A stretch of DNA of 64,000 nt from the NCBI RefSeq assembly GCF_027409185.1, contig NC_084466.1, forward strand, positions 70,538,501 through 70,602,500, written 5' to 3'. Positions within the stretch are counted from its first letter, which is position 1; every line of letters begins with the position of its first letter. The stretch comes from Cynocephalus volans. Taxonomy: Eukaryota; Chordata; Mammalia; Dermoptera; Cynocephalidae. The notes beneath the pieces are model-generated. The model did no database searches. It was not told the origin of the DNA and saw only the letters and a program-made list of their open reading frames with translations. The translations under genes and the position numbers were made by a program. Positions 22,146-34,140 of this stretch are shown here, one piece after another.

Positions 22146-22317
22146 TACATACATATTTTTTTTTTCTTTTTTGTCTTTTTCGTGACCGGTGCTCAGCCAG
22201 TGAGTGCACCGGCCATTCCTATATGGGATCCAAACCCGCGGCAGGAGCGTTGCCGCGCTCCCAGCGCCATACTCTCCCGAGTGCGCCACGGGCTCGGCCC
22301 TACATACGTATTTTTTT
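22146..22317 (-). repeat. Target-site duplication flanking SINE copy 2
   Basis: TACATACATATTTTT (22146-22160) and TACATACGTATTTTT (22301-22315) flank the SINE and differ at one base. The span includes the SINE. Confidence 0.85.
22161..22300 (-). mobile_element. tRNA-derived SINE, CYN-like (copy 2)
   Basis: Read on the minus strand, the element starts GGGCCGAGCCCGTGGCGCAC, has a B-box-like GGTTTGGATCC, and ends CACGAAAAAGACAAAAAAG. It is about 87% identical by eye to copy 1 (130-269), so at least one copy has diverged from the source. The B box has an extra mismatch relative to copy 1, which would weaken any polymerase III transcription. Confidence 0.88.
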
Positions 22318-23089
22318 AAATGTCTTTTTATATCTCTGTACATATTGTGCTTCCCTGGAAGAGTTTGTCAGAAGGGAGTGAAGGCTTGAAATGTGTCTGT
22401 TTTGTAAAAAATGTATGAAATTGTTTGGACTACCTCGTGCACTGTGGAAAATGCACTAAAATGGTCAAACTAATTTTGTCCTGACTACTCATAGATGTGT
22501 TGGTTGAATTAAATTATTGATAAATAGATATGAATGTGTTTTTTTAATTGTAAAATGCTATTTAACCTACAGGTTTCTGATGCTGACCCAGTATGCAACT
22601 TGATCAAATTGCCAGGTCCCTTCAGGACACTTGGGAAGAGCTTCCGGAAGGAAGAGGCTATGGCTTCAGAGGGCTGCAGTGAATAGTCAATGCCCCTGTG
22701 GTCCGGGCTGCAAACTGAAGCGAGGACCTGTTTCCACGGGGCTTTTTGTAAATGACTGGGACTCAAGGAGTGCACCTGAGAGTGACAGAAAAGACTCACA
22801 ACTGGGGAGAAGGATTTTTCCCTTTGGTGACTTGGCTAAAAACAATTTGACCATAAGCAATATAATTTGAAACAAGATTTGGCAGTAATGAAAATCAACA
22901 ACTTGGCTTTGGATGAATATTTGATTTGAATAAGTGATTCCTTTAAAAAAAAAAAAAGAATATTTCTCAAATATTTTTTTTTCCTGTGTGGATAATTTAG
23001 GTTCATTATCAGCCAGTTTAACAACTATTTATGCAAATATTAATGATTGTTTCTTTTTAAAATAATTTATTGGTGGATGAATATATTTC

Positions 23090-23112
23090 TCCTCTCTCTC
23101 TCTCTCTCTCCT
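23090..23112 (+). repeat. (CT)n microsatellite
   Basis: A run of CT dinucleotides, CTCCTCTCTCTCTCTCTCTC, in AT-rich surroundings. Confidence 0.85.
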
Positions 23113-23736
23113 GGTTTTCTTCCTCTGATATATTTCTGCCAATAAAATAACTGTATATTGTGGAGTCTGTAATAGCAAAAATGTGGCAGCAATTTAAAAG
23201 TTGTTTCCAACTCCTCAGTATTACAAATAGTGCAGGGCAGAACCATTTGGCTGAAAATAATAGCAAAATTAAAAATCATAAAAGTAGGAAAAAATTCTGA
23301 GGAGATGTAAATGTCAATTGGGGATATTCCATTTGGATCATGTCATCATTTCAACCAAATTTTTGTCCTGAGCTACTCATTTTCCTCCAAAATCCATTTA
23401 GTTGTTGGTATCTTGGGGAAGTCCCAGGATTCAGGGCTCTGGGCAAAGAATCAAAATCTTCACCAAAGACTGCATCTGTGGGGACAATGGCAAAGCATCC
23501 CCCTCTAGTGACTGCCTGGGCAGAAGAAGGCAACAAGGAGAGCATGGAGGAGAACTTGAAAAGATGGTTTATAAATACATGTAAGATGCTGCTGGGAGGA
23601 CCCAGCAATTATTTAATGGGGCTTCAGGGGAAACTGAATGTCTGGCAATATGCAGTTAAGTCCAAAAAGACAATGAAATTTAAAATGTCATTGTTAATTG
23701 TTTTTCTTGTGACGTCTAGGGAGATTCAGATTATAC

Positions 23737-23789
23737 TATAAGAAGTCATTATTATAATGAAGTATAAGAAGTCATCTTATAAGAAGTCA
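23737..23789 (+). repeat. Three copies of TATAAGAAGTCA
   Basis: The exact 12-mer TATAAGAAGTCA occurs at 23737-23748, 23763-23774 and 23778-23789. Start-to-start spacings of 26 and 15 bases are unequal, so this is a cluster and not a simple tandem array. Confidence 0.85.
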
Positions 23790-26700
23790 CTATTGTACTT
23801 TTGGTACCACCCTTGCATTTATTTAAGATAGTGATTGTCAAGGTGAGGTACATGCAAGGATACAAAAGACAATTCAATGAACCTAAAGCTGCTCTGAAAG
23901 TAAAGTCTTTCAAAAAAATGATAAGCCACTGAGGTATGAGAAAACATTAGAAATTCTACTTTTGTCTGTTTTCATGTGTAGAAAGATCACTGGAATGAAA
24001 TGCACCACTAAGTGATATAAGGATAAGCACCAGCTTCCTTACTCAGTCCATCATGCGGTGGTCCCAAAGCATCAGCTCCAGGCAAGGAGTGAATTACCTG
24101 CATGAGTTCTATGAATTGGGATGTGCTGCAGCTGATGTGTTGCATGGCTAAATGGATTATATTATTTAATTCTCACTAAACTAATCCTCTCCAAATATAC
24201 AAGTGGTTTAAAAAAGTTTGCACACATTCAGTAGAGATAACATTCAATATAATACTAATACGGAAAGAGCAAGTGATCAGTAAGAAAATTGTAGAGCTTA
24301 TGCTTCTCCTCCTAATACAAATTTTTTGTTAGCCATAAATGTAAACTTTCCCTCCAGTGTAAAGGTGACATTACAACAATGAATAACAAACCACTGGCTT
24401 TTCAAAAGAAACTGGCTATAGCGAAAACTCTGTGGAAGCAAATGTCTGGAAATGTTTCCACTGTTCCATTATTTTCGCTCCAGAAGCAATGTGTCTCACC
24501 TTAAAAACTCTTAACTTACACATTAGGAAACTTGGAAACTTTTTTCTAGCATGTTTGAAAATTCTCCCCCAAAATGAGATTTTATGGATTTTTAAACCCA
24601 TTCATTAAAAATGTTAAAATGTAATGACTTCTGATTTATTGAAAGAACAATTGATTGACATCAGAGAAGACAGAAAATTGCTAGCCACACTTCGACTGAA
24701 ACTTTTTTGTGATTAGCGGAGGGGATGGATGAAAACATTTCATGAGTGAGTATAGGAGCAGAAGGTGATCAACAAATGCTATTGATTCGTCAATTTCCCT
24801 GGTCTCGTATAATTTTCTTTCTCTCCACCTCCATTTACCCTGTTAAGCTCATTTCTCTTATCTGACACATTCTTAAGATAGTTGAAATATCCTTCTTAGC
24901 AAAGGTTAAAGGCCAAACTCCAATTCCATCTGGCCTTTGCTATTTCTGACAGTATCTCCTGCCCAGGCAGAGAGAATGAGCCTATGAATGAGACCGTTGT
25001 TTGTTTAACTAATACATAAATAAATTTTGCAGTACTCTCTGAAAGCTTCATTTTTCTGGAAATAATTAACCTAAAACATAAAAGATAACCACCATATAAA
25101 CCCTTAGGTAAATTTGAGTTTTTATAAAGTTAGGCTTAGAAATAACAGTTTTCAGATTTCATATTTAGATATTACCATAGAAGTATTTGTATATGTCCAA
25201 CAATACTAACAATTTAAAATCTTCTGATCACATTTTTACTTCAAAAGTTAACTTAAAAAAATTAAGATCCTGTGAATTCACCTGAGGTACTGCTGAGTTG
25301 GTCTCTCCACTGGGAAATGTAAGACATAGGGAACAAAAACGAATGCATGAAATAACAGCACAGTCTCAGTTACTAATGGATCAATCACAACAGAATCCAT
25401 TTAAGTAACTACCTTTGGTAATAGATTTTTAAACAGAAACAAAAGCCATGTATGTACTGAATTTCCCTCTCACGTGGTAGGCATCGCTATTTATTTGTGC
25501 TAGTTACATCATGTGCACAGCCCAAACAGCAGAATGGAGCTCGAGTCCAATGCAGGAAAACAAATTTTGTGTTTTAATACTACCACAACTGCACTTTTTG
25601 CCTTTGCTACTTTTCTTGACTTTTATTTTCATTCTGTGCATAGCAACTTCTTAATTAACATTTTAGATGAGAACAGGGAGATGACAGACTGCTACTATTC
25701 TTGGTCTTGCTGACACTTTCCCATGGCAGAATGACAGTCACAGCTGCAAGTCATTGCAAGGAATCTGCCTGAAATTAGCATTAAGGTTGGGTCAAAAAAG
25801 CTTCAGTTATGTGAAGCAGTTTCACTGTCCTGAGTAGTTCCCAACCAAAACAAAAAACCACTCTAAGGAGTGGGTCTGGCCGTGAGTCTCTTTTGAGAGC
25901 CACAGCCCATATGCATTGGGAAGACCACAAATCAAACTCCGCATTTCTCAACAACTTTAAAAAATATGCAGAGGTGTAAAAAATGGTCTCTGCCTATAAG
26001 TGGTTTGCAATCCTATTGGGTAAAATGAGGCAATCCACAATTTCAGACTATTATAAAGACTGAGAGCATTCTCCACGCTGTTCCCGCCCAACTGCACAAA
26101 ACAGCATGGCTTGAGTTATATTTCGTAAGGGAAAATTTGATTATTAAGCAGTTATTTATGCCAAGCGCCTCAACAATATAATCAGCCACCTCAGTGAGCA
26201 AGTAACTCAGTACACAAACGTATGGGGGTGAGGTGGGGTAGGAGGAGACTCCTTCCCAGATAGCAGGTTTGGAGAAAGCCAGGATTAAGCAATTGGTTTC
26301 TGTCCTGTACTCTTCACCTCACTTTGCCTGAGTAGACAGTGATGTCAGTTCATGCAGCGAGTAAGGGCCTGGGCTTGGAGAGCCTCCTGAGTGTACCTGG
26401 GACTCAATGGAGGTTGCCGTTTTCTGTTGACTCAAGGTGGGGGCTGCTGGCTACACTAAAGGAAGGGCAGATTGATGTGGCGCATCTTAACACTCACCCT
26501 GCAAATCGGATTCTGTCCTGCTGAGTGGCACACTCACTGGCTTCGATTCTGTTCTGTCTGCACCTGCTCTGGATGCTCCAAGTGAGAGAGGTTCCCCCGG
26601 AATCTTACTGTAAAACACATCTACTCTGTTAGCAACAGCACCTGTTGTTTTCCTCAAATAAAGTGACCATCAAATAACTAATTGTTTGTCATAGGCTAAG

Positions 26701-27301
26701 AGATTTGTTGGGTTTTGCTTTCTGTTTTTTTGTTTTTTCTCCCTGTGAGCTTTGCCTGACTCATTACTGAGATGAAGCCCAACATAATGCATAGTGGAAC
26801 TGCAAGCAACAGCTTGTCATCCAGCCTTTTCCAGCACCAACATTTCCAGACTGTTCGAAATCACCTATCCCTTCCAAAGATCTTTAAAATATTTTGGAAT
26901 AACAATGGATTGTCTTTGTCTCTGAAGCCAACTTTGAGAGAGCTTAAAAGAAGATTCTGTTGTTTTTTAGACGTTCTGAGATGTCAAATCAGGTCAATAG
27001 ACATTTTTGAGCAACGGGTGGGCACAGTCCTGCCTGCCATATTCAGAGGTTCAGAAGTATTAGACACAGCGAGCTCATTCAGCAACACAAGCACGGGTTT
27101 AACCATGTATGCACAGGAGCCTCCATTTCACAAAGCCCACATAACCCATCCAGAAAGTCTCCTTGGGTGCACATTCTCATGTGCTGGAAAGGGGAGGAGA
27201 CCCAGGAAATGCTCCACTTCAGCTCAAGTTGCCATTTCATCCTGCTCCTCCGCTTGCTGTCCCACCATTACCTCCTGCCTCCTTCTAACTGCAACCCTCT
27301 C

Positions 27302-27723
27302 TGTGTTACTCTGTTTTCTGTTGCTGATAACAGAATATCTAAAACTGGGTAATTTATAAAGAAACACTATTTCTTGCAGTTTCAGAGGCTGGGAAGTCGA
27401 AGGTTGAGGGGTGCATCTGGTGAGGGCCTTCTTTTTTGTTGGGACTCTCTGCAGAGTTCCGTGGCAAAGCAGGAAATCACATGGTGAGAGGTCTAAAAGT
27501 ACAGTAATGTGCTCACTTGCCCTCCTTATAAAGCTGCTAGTTCCACTCCCACGATAACCTGTTTAACCACTAACCCATTCATCTATGAAAAGCTTGATCC
27601 CTTCCTGAGGGCAGGGCCGTCACAGTCCAATCACCTCCCGAAGGCCTCACCTTTCAACACTGCCACATTGGAGCTCAAGCTTCCATGTGAGCTTTGGAGG
27701 GGGAAAACTTTCAGACCATAGCA
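27302..27723 (-). mobile_element. Solo LTR, ERVL-MaLR (MST type), antisense
   Basis: The plus strand starts TGTGTTACTCTGTTTTCTG and ends GACCATAGCA, with AACTGGGTAATTTATAAAGAAA, TGGTGAGGGCCTTC, TCACATGGTGAGAGG and CAACACTGCCACATTGGAGCTCAAG in order: the MST/THE1 family in reverse complement. The flanking 5-mers CTCTC (27297-27301) and CTCCC (27724-27728) match at 4 of 5. It is in the opposite orientation to the LTR at 4878-5287 and more diverged. Confidence 0.85.
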
Positions 27724-27844
27724 CTCCCCCATCAAAGTTTCTTCCTCTTCTGGAAAGCTATGAGTGGTGAATTGAAACTCCAGCCTAGAGAGAGAGCCAT
27801 GCTTACCCATTGGCTCCAAATCACAGAAACATTTTTGCGCTTGT

Positions 27845-28310
27845 CGCTTGCTCCAGGACTACCTCCTGAGTAGCTGTAAAGCCCAGACATTTCTCCCCAT
27901 CATGTCTGTCACTGTAATTCTTAGACCAATGTCATCTCTTGTATGGACAGGCCCTCACTTTCTAACTGGCTACCTGCTTGATACCCGTACTCCAGTGGAG
28001 AAAGCTTTCAGACACACAGATGTGATCGTGCCATGCCAACGTTTAAAAGCTGGTAAGAGCTTTCCCATCGTCTTAGGTTAAGAAAAGTCCAGACTTTTCA
28101 CCGTGGCTTACCAGTCCCTCGGCAGTCTGCCCCTTGCACACATCTGCAGCCTCCCTCTCACCAGTTTCCCTCTTCCATTCTTCCTTCCACCCATGCTGAA
28201 TGTCTTCTCTCCCTCATGCCTGGGCATTTGTCCATGCTTGTCCCTCTCCCTGGAATATTCTCTGCCCTTCCAACTTCCTGGTACCCATCCAACTTAGATA
28301 ATAATATTGA
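27845..28310 (+). mobile_element. L2 LINE fragment
   Basis: Sense-strand L2 in order: CTCCAGGACTACCTCCTGAGTAG, CTAACTGGCTACCTGCTTGATAC, ACACAGATGTGATCGTGCCATGCC, TTAAAAGCTGGTAAGAGCTTTCCCATCG, then CATGCCTGGGCATTTGTCCATGCTTGTCCCTCTCCCTGGAATATTC. This is the 3' part of ORF2 passing into the 3' UTR. The frame is broken by stops and the product would not be functional. Confidence 0.8.
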
Positions 28311-28463
28311 ACTTTCAGATTTCAACTTCAACACTGCATTTTCAGTTTGAGACCAGTTGGCAATTTTGGGTCTTTTACTTTCTCTTCCATTATCAATCTG
28401 CTCCTTTCAAAACAATCAACATGCTCACTACTGTTATATACTTAGGGACTTCCTTTCCAGACT

Positions 28464-28683
28464 GGGGTTCAGCAAACTATGACCCTCAAGCCAGATCTGG
28501 ACCACCACCTGTTTTTGTAGATAAAGTTTCATTGGAACACAGCTATGCTTATTCATTTATGTACTGCCTATGGATACTTTCTAACTACAATGGCAGAGCC
28601 GGCCAGCTGCAAAGGGGACCATGTACCCATAAAGCTTAAAATATTTACTATCTGTCCCTTTACAGAAAATGTTTGCTGGCACC
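28464..28683 (+). mobile_element. Non-autonomous hAT-like DNA transposon relic
   Basis: It opens GGGGTTCAGCAAACTATGACC and closes TTACAGAAAATGTTTGCTGGCACC, an imperfect inverted pair. Between them, CTGTTTTTGTAGATAAAGTTTCATTGGAACACAGC and AAGCTTAAAATATTTACTATCTG are landmarks of a very common mammalian non-autonomous DNA element. I am sure of the repeat but not of its catalogue name. About 220 bp, no coding capacity. Confidence 0.8.
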
Positions 28684-30175
28684 AAAGTAAGGAAGTGAAG
28701 AAAATATGGAGACCTGACTCTTGTTGTGTTTTTTGATTGTTTCAGTTTGACTGGGGCCTGAAAGAGATTTAGGCTTTATATGTCCCCAAATCCACCCCTG
28801 CCCCCCACCTCCTGCTGTCCTTTCCTGAAACCTCCTGCCTAGTTCAGCTTCCTTAATCACTCCTTCAGACCCTTCCTCTGTTCAGGTCTTGGCTGGCAGA
28901 AGGTATTTAATAAATAAGTGTTGCATGAATTGAAAACTCCACAATGGTCCCCGATATCCCCCATGTCTAGGCCTAGATTCTCCTCATGGTTCCTCACACC
29001 CTCCAGGCCCCACCCAGCCATGTGTCTTCGTGTGAACCTTTTCCCATACTCTGAGAGGCTAATTTCTTCCATTCTCCTTCCAAGGACAGACCCTGCTTGA
29101 GATCCCTGATGCTTCTGCTGTATTGTGTCTCCCATCGGATTCAGCAGAACCTTCAAGCCACTTTTAAAGGAGAGTAGCCCCAAAGAGCCAACCCAATTGA
29201 AGATAACTGAATCAATGTACAAACCACTCAGGAAAACTCCTCTGGTTATACCCTGGTAGACCTGACTTCTGTCTGAAATCAGGTTCCATTCTCTGCCTTC
29301 TGACTCAGCTCTCACTCTGGACTTCAGAATTTTGACTCCTTTGGAGAGTTTCTCAGTATCTTCTGCAGTGAGTACCTATTGGCCCTGCATCCCCTCACTG
29401 CAAACAAAATCTGATGTCCACCTGCACACCGCACTATCTCCTGTTATAGCTCCCTCAGCAAATGCCAGCCCTGATCTCACCAAACCTAGATTCTACCCCT
29501 TCTTAGATATTCAGTCCAGACCCCACCTCCACCAGGAGGCCTCCCCCATCTATACCAAGGCAGCATATGGTGTCTAATTCTTGGGCAACTGAGAGGAGCT
29601 GAGAATGGAAAATGAGGCTCCAAACTAGGTATGGTGCAAAATCTACCCATTCCTTTTGGCCTCAAATCACAGAAACAGTTTTGAGTTTGTTGCTTACTCT
29701 AGTGATGCCCCAGGGCTGGTGATGTCACATAGGACACAATAGGAGGAAACAGTCCATTACTAGAGTGATAGTTTCTTAAGAAAGACTGTGAAGTCCCATC
29801 TGCATCTCAACAGTTAACTCCGCAGATCTCAGTGGTGTTTCATGGTGAAGCTGTGACCCATGTGACAAAAGCAAGGACAGCTATTAAAGTATCTCAGGTA
29901 AGAAATGAAAAGAGGGCAAACTTGCTTATTATTTAAAGGAGGGATTACAGAATGATGGTGGCAACTTTGCAAGAGTTTTGATGTGGCTAGCATGCAACCG
30001 AAGAGTAAGTGAGAGAGAGGATGCATGTTTAATCATCCTGTTTATTGGGGAATGAATCGCCTGAGAAAGGCCAAGAAAGCCAGCTGGAGGAGTTTGAATT
30101 TGAAGTTGCATTAGGAGAAGGAAGCAAATGGATTTCCTGGAACCCGTCCAAGTCTGCAGCTGGAGTGAATTCCAG
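28684..30175. other. Unassigned sequence
   Basis: No clear repeat or gene. 28895-28935 (GGTATTTAATAAATAAGTGTTGC) may be the last bases of an L2 or MIR. 29640-29705 is a diverged second copy of sequence at 27797-27850, sharing CAAATCACAGAAACA. A 152-codon minus-strand open frame at 28857-29315 has no recognisable domain. Confidence 0.35.
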
Positions 30176-30292
30176 TCATTCAAAAATATTGAGTGCCTAC
30201 TATGTGCCTGACGCTGAGATAGCATCAGAAAACAAGGCAGACATGGTACCTATCTTCACTGAGTTTTCAATCTAATCTGTGAAAGTCGACCC
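30176..30292 (-). mobile_element. L2 LINE 3' end fragment
   Basis: The plus strand has CATTCAAAAATATTGAGTGCCTACTATGTGCCTGACGCTGAGATAGCATCAGAAAACAAGGCAGACATGGTACC, the reverse complement of the L2 tail and last 100 bp. Confidence 0.75.
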
Positions 30293-33200
30293 GATTCACA
30301 ATGCTACGAGGGAAAAATCTGGTCCTGGCTAAGAGGCTGTATGTAGTAATGAGGTCGGTCCTGCCCTGCACCACAAGATAAGAAGTGTTGGGCACCAGCA
30401 TCAGAGCACAGGAGGGGCCGGGCCATAATCCCCCATGGGGTACCAGCGTCACCTGACACCTGGGAGGCACTCCAGGGACGATGAAGTTTTGTGATATGTT
30501 GTCAGGATTCCTCTCACTCCCTGATCAGAAGAACGGCCAGGATCGAAAAGTCATTTTGCAAGTCAGCTGGAGCATAGAGCACGATGCTTGCTCTGCTCCA
30601 CCCAGGCTCATGTGGACGGAAGGAAATGCCCGTTTACCAGCACAGCACTTGGCATTCAGAAGACACCCGCTAAGCACAGCCACCGCCCCTCAACTCCATC
30701 CAACTCTATTAAAGAGTCTTTTTATTAATGTCTATGATAATTTAGGCAGAATATCGGTGATAATGCTTAACAGTATAAAACCTTTCTGGATGATGCTAAA
30801 AATATTAGGTCGTGATAAAATCCAGTGATGTCCTCATCAAATGGTTTGGATAAGGAAAGTTTAGAGGGAGAATGGACAGTCCTATACTTGGCCCATTGTT
30901 TGACAACTTTCCACAAGCTGACCCTGACTTTGAGGGAACAGGAGGAAAATAACAGGATTGTAGATCGGAGAAGAGGAATTCTGGCTCCTGTGATGATGCC
31001 GTCTGCACGATGATGCTGGAAAGTCCAGATGGCCTGACTTGGGTGGTGGGTGGAGGAGCAGATCCCAGCATCGCAGATTTCAAGGTAATAAAATCTGTGA
31101 TGAGAGACGGGAAAGGAACAGAAAGAACTAATTTCACTGGCTCCATCGTCCTAGCACTTGTGTCAGTGTGGAGGATGAGGGTGATAATCACAAAATCCCT
31201 GCAGAAAGAATTTAAGAGGAAACCTCTTGAACACTACAGGGGAAAAGACAATGTTCCTGTGTTTTAGTCCAGCTCCCAAGTCATTTATTCGTGACATCTG
31301 TCCCCTTCTCCAACAGTAATGGGTTCTGTATGCTAATAATATAGCTTAAGGAAAAAAATGTGACATGAATTTCAGTGTATTTTTAAAAAAAATAAAACTT
31401 GATCGTAATCTTATCTCAAACTGTGCGGTCATCAGAATACCAGTATTTATCAAGGAAGTACAACTTCCTCCGGGCATCTCCAGGATTCCTGGGGTTCTAT
31501 GCCTGGGTTATATGCATCTCCATTTTCTGCAGGATTCTTTCCTGTTCTCTGGCATCAATCCTCCTTTTCTGTGGAGATAGATAACATCTCTCCCTCTGTT
31601 TCAAGGGCCTGTTCAGGTTTGGGTTCGGGACTGGGAGGAGATTTGGCAGGTGGCGGTGCCTCTCTTCTTTCTGTTCTCTCCAGTTTCTCTCATCTCTTTG
31701 CCTCCCTGGAGCCTGGTGGCAGCGGGGCAGCCTCCCAGGGCTCTGGCGGCAGACAGTGTGACTGTCAGAGGTTTTTCTCTTGTCTTCTGTTTTTCACGTT
31801 GGATGCTTGAGCATAGATGGTTAACAGGATTGTGCTCTGGGCAGGAAGAGCTGAAGTGGGCTGCAGCGTTCCTGTATCCTTTCCTTCTCTTCAGAGACTC
31901 AAAGCTGGAGGGCAGACTTTAGAGCTGGACTAAAAATTGCTGCAAAGTAGGGAGGAGTACTGAGCCCCTCTCCTGCAGAGCGGCTGCTGTGTTCTGCTAC
32001 TTTAGGTAATGACTTCACCCGGTCTTCTCCTCTTGTTCCCACGACAACCCATCACTGCAGGCTGGCTTGGAATGTTTTAATGCATAGGTCACTAAGGTTA
32101 CCTCCTAATAAGAAAGACAAAATTTCTTGGATGGTCCGGGTTAGGCCAAGGCTAGGAAAAGCTGCCCAGGACTCTGGGCCCTGTGGCACATTCAGAAGGT
32201 ACCACTCACTGATCACTGCCTCCGACAGAACATTCCCTGGGCTCTGACGCTATACATCTTCTCCTTCCAAGTACTGCTCTGCGAGTTACTCCATCTTATC
32301 TTCTCTCTCAATCCCCAGATTTACTTTCCAACCTGCAATCCCCAGGGACCCACCTGTGCCTTTTCTGTGGTATCCCAAGCCCCACCCCAACCCCCCCAGC
32401 AGTTATCAGTCCACTCCCTGATGCTATCGTCTGCAGGAAATCAAAACACCATGTGTGTGAACATAAAATTCTGTCATTTATTTGTGCTACAGACTTCAGG
32501 AAGGGAGAAAAAAATCACAGCTCTCTTTTCATGTAAAAAAAAAAAAAAATTTGGCACAGTGTTTAAGCATTGGTGACCTTAAATCAGCCTGTTATTAACA
32601 GCCAGGAAATGCCTGACCCAAAGGTCCTCACAGCTATTATAAACTGTGAAAATTATAAAAATGGAGATAAAAAATAAAGTAATTACCGCTTCATGTGTTG
32701 AAAAGTTAAGTCGAATGGCCTGTTGTCATGGAGATGATTTCCTGTTTACTGCGCTGGTCTTCCCCAGTAGTTAAAGACCAGCCACCCAGCCAATGAGAAA
32801 ACAGCAGTTAGCGTCCCATATTCCATTAACATTTGTCATCATGACTCACTGCAGTCTGTAATTTACCAGTCAGTAAAATTTGGTAAACTGCATTTTCAGA
32901 TATATTAGTGGTTTTTAAGTTTTACTCATTGTATGAAATTACCACCACAGCCAAAGCACTACTTCATATTTTGAGAGGGAGGGAAACCCTATATTTCAAA
33001 TATCCTAGTTGCCCCTTTTAAAACATTGATACTGTCTTTCTGTTGCAGCAGAGGGACTCCCACAGTAAGAGACTTTCTTGTCTCCTCATTGCTTTTAAGG
33101 AAGGCTGAATTGTTACCAATAGAAATATTACTGATAAGATTCACATTAACAATAACAAGAACCCAAGCTGCCGTTCCTGTTAACTATATATCAGTTCTTT

Positions 33201-33990
33201 GGGCTTTTTACCTGAAAGATCCCAGGATTCTAAAATAAACCACTTGGTAGATGATAATAAATAAAATTACTCAAAAGCCAAAGAGTTCTTTGCTTAAATA
33301 TAAAAATAAAACCCAATACAAAGATATCTAATGACTCCTAGGAGATGGAACCACAGATTGAGTAACCAAGTCTTTTGCAGAAGAAAAATGTGTTGACTTG
33401 TTAAAAAGTTCCAGGTACCATGAAAATATAAAGTGTGGAGATAAAAAGAAAGGGAATTGTATACTTTCTCTCAAACATTTGGCTGAGAGGAAGGTAGCTT
33501 GAAGCGGTTTGATCAGAAGCTTCAAAGTGTTATAGAGTTGGCCCCAAACCACAGCTCCGGGAGCACAGGCCTCCACGTCTCTCTGCCTTCTTTGTGGACC
33601 TGCCTCCGCTTCTGACAAAGCCAAACTTCCCTGTTCTGCCCACTCTGTTTCCCTACTATTCTCCTCTCACTCCAGTCGTCTCTGACCTCTCCTTCCTGCC
33701 CCCTCCCCTGCCACTCTTTGTCCCTCACAGCTGCCCCGTGCAACACCCGTGGCTGCCAGACACACCCAGCCCCACAGGCACAAAATATGGGTGACAAAAT
33801 GAATCAGAGACAGCTGGAGGGCGGTGCATGCAGTGTGCTTGAACTTTGTCTCAAATAGTGAAAGCATTTTTGGCATTTTGAAGCGTTGTAATTAGCAATG
33901 GGTATGGATTCATCATTAAAATCTGAAATTGTGGAGTGTGATTTTAAAGTAGTATTTTAGAGTCACTCACATGTTGTGGAGGTCCTAGAG
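30293..33990. other. About 3.7 kb of mostly unique DNA
   Basis: No interspersed repeat called with confidence. 31600-31760 is GC-richer. 32560-32900 is a repeat-free block with a CCAATGAG motif and an X-box-like GTTGTCATGGAGAT at about 32722-32735, noted as a possible regulatory stretch. An A-run lies at 32534-32549. Short open frames show no known domain. Confidence 0.4.
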
Positions 33991-34140
33991 TTATATGTGT
34001 ACCTCTTTAGTCCTTCCTCCTGAGATAAAAGAGTCTTGAAGACAGAAATCCTGTTTTATTGAGCCTGTATCTCTCAGGTCTACCATGGGGCCTTGGGCAG
34101 AGTAGAAACTAGATATTATTGAATAACGAAATATTTAGGA
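33991..34140 (+). mobile_element. L2 LINE 3' end fragment
   Basis: GAGTCTTGAAGACAGAAATCCTGTTTTATTGAGCCTGTATCTC ... CATGGGGCCTTGGGCAGAGTAGAAACTAGATATTATTGAATAACGAA follows the L2 end order (ctccttgagggcagggactg / tctttgtatccccag / cctggcacatagtaggtg / tgttgaatgaatga). Confidence 0.6.

Larger units (their letters stand above)
22318..27301. other. About 5 kb of mostly unique DNA
   Basis: No gene and no clear interspersed repeat recognised. Low-complexity marks: A-run near 22943-22957, (CT)n at about 23090-23112, and three copies of a 12-mer at 23737-23789 (listed). Open frames of up to 195 codons occur, but the longest (26772-27359) runs into the MST-type LTR and resembles no protein. 24300-25700 is AT-rich. 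Confidence 0.4.

Noticed and set aside
22029..22319. 96-codon plus-strand frame spanning SINE copy 2
   Set aside because: Half of it is SINE sequence in antisense; no protein similarity.
23340..23741. 133-codon plus-strand frame
   Set aside because: No recognisable protein features, and four other frames overlap it on both strands.
26772..27359. 195-codon plus-strand frame, the longest in the window
   Set aside because: No recognisable domain. Its last part runs into the MST-type LTR at 27302, so the frame is chance read-through and not a conserved gene.
28857..29315. 152-codon minus-strand frame
   Set aside because: No known motif, no exon-like borders, and overlapping frames on the other strand. 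Random length is plausible in balanced-composition DNA.
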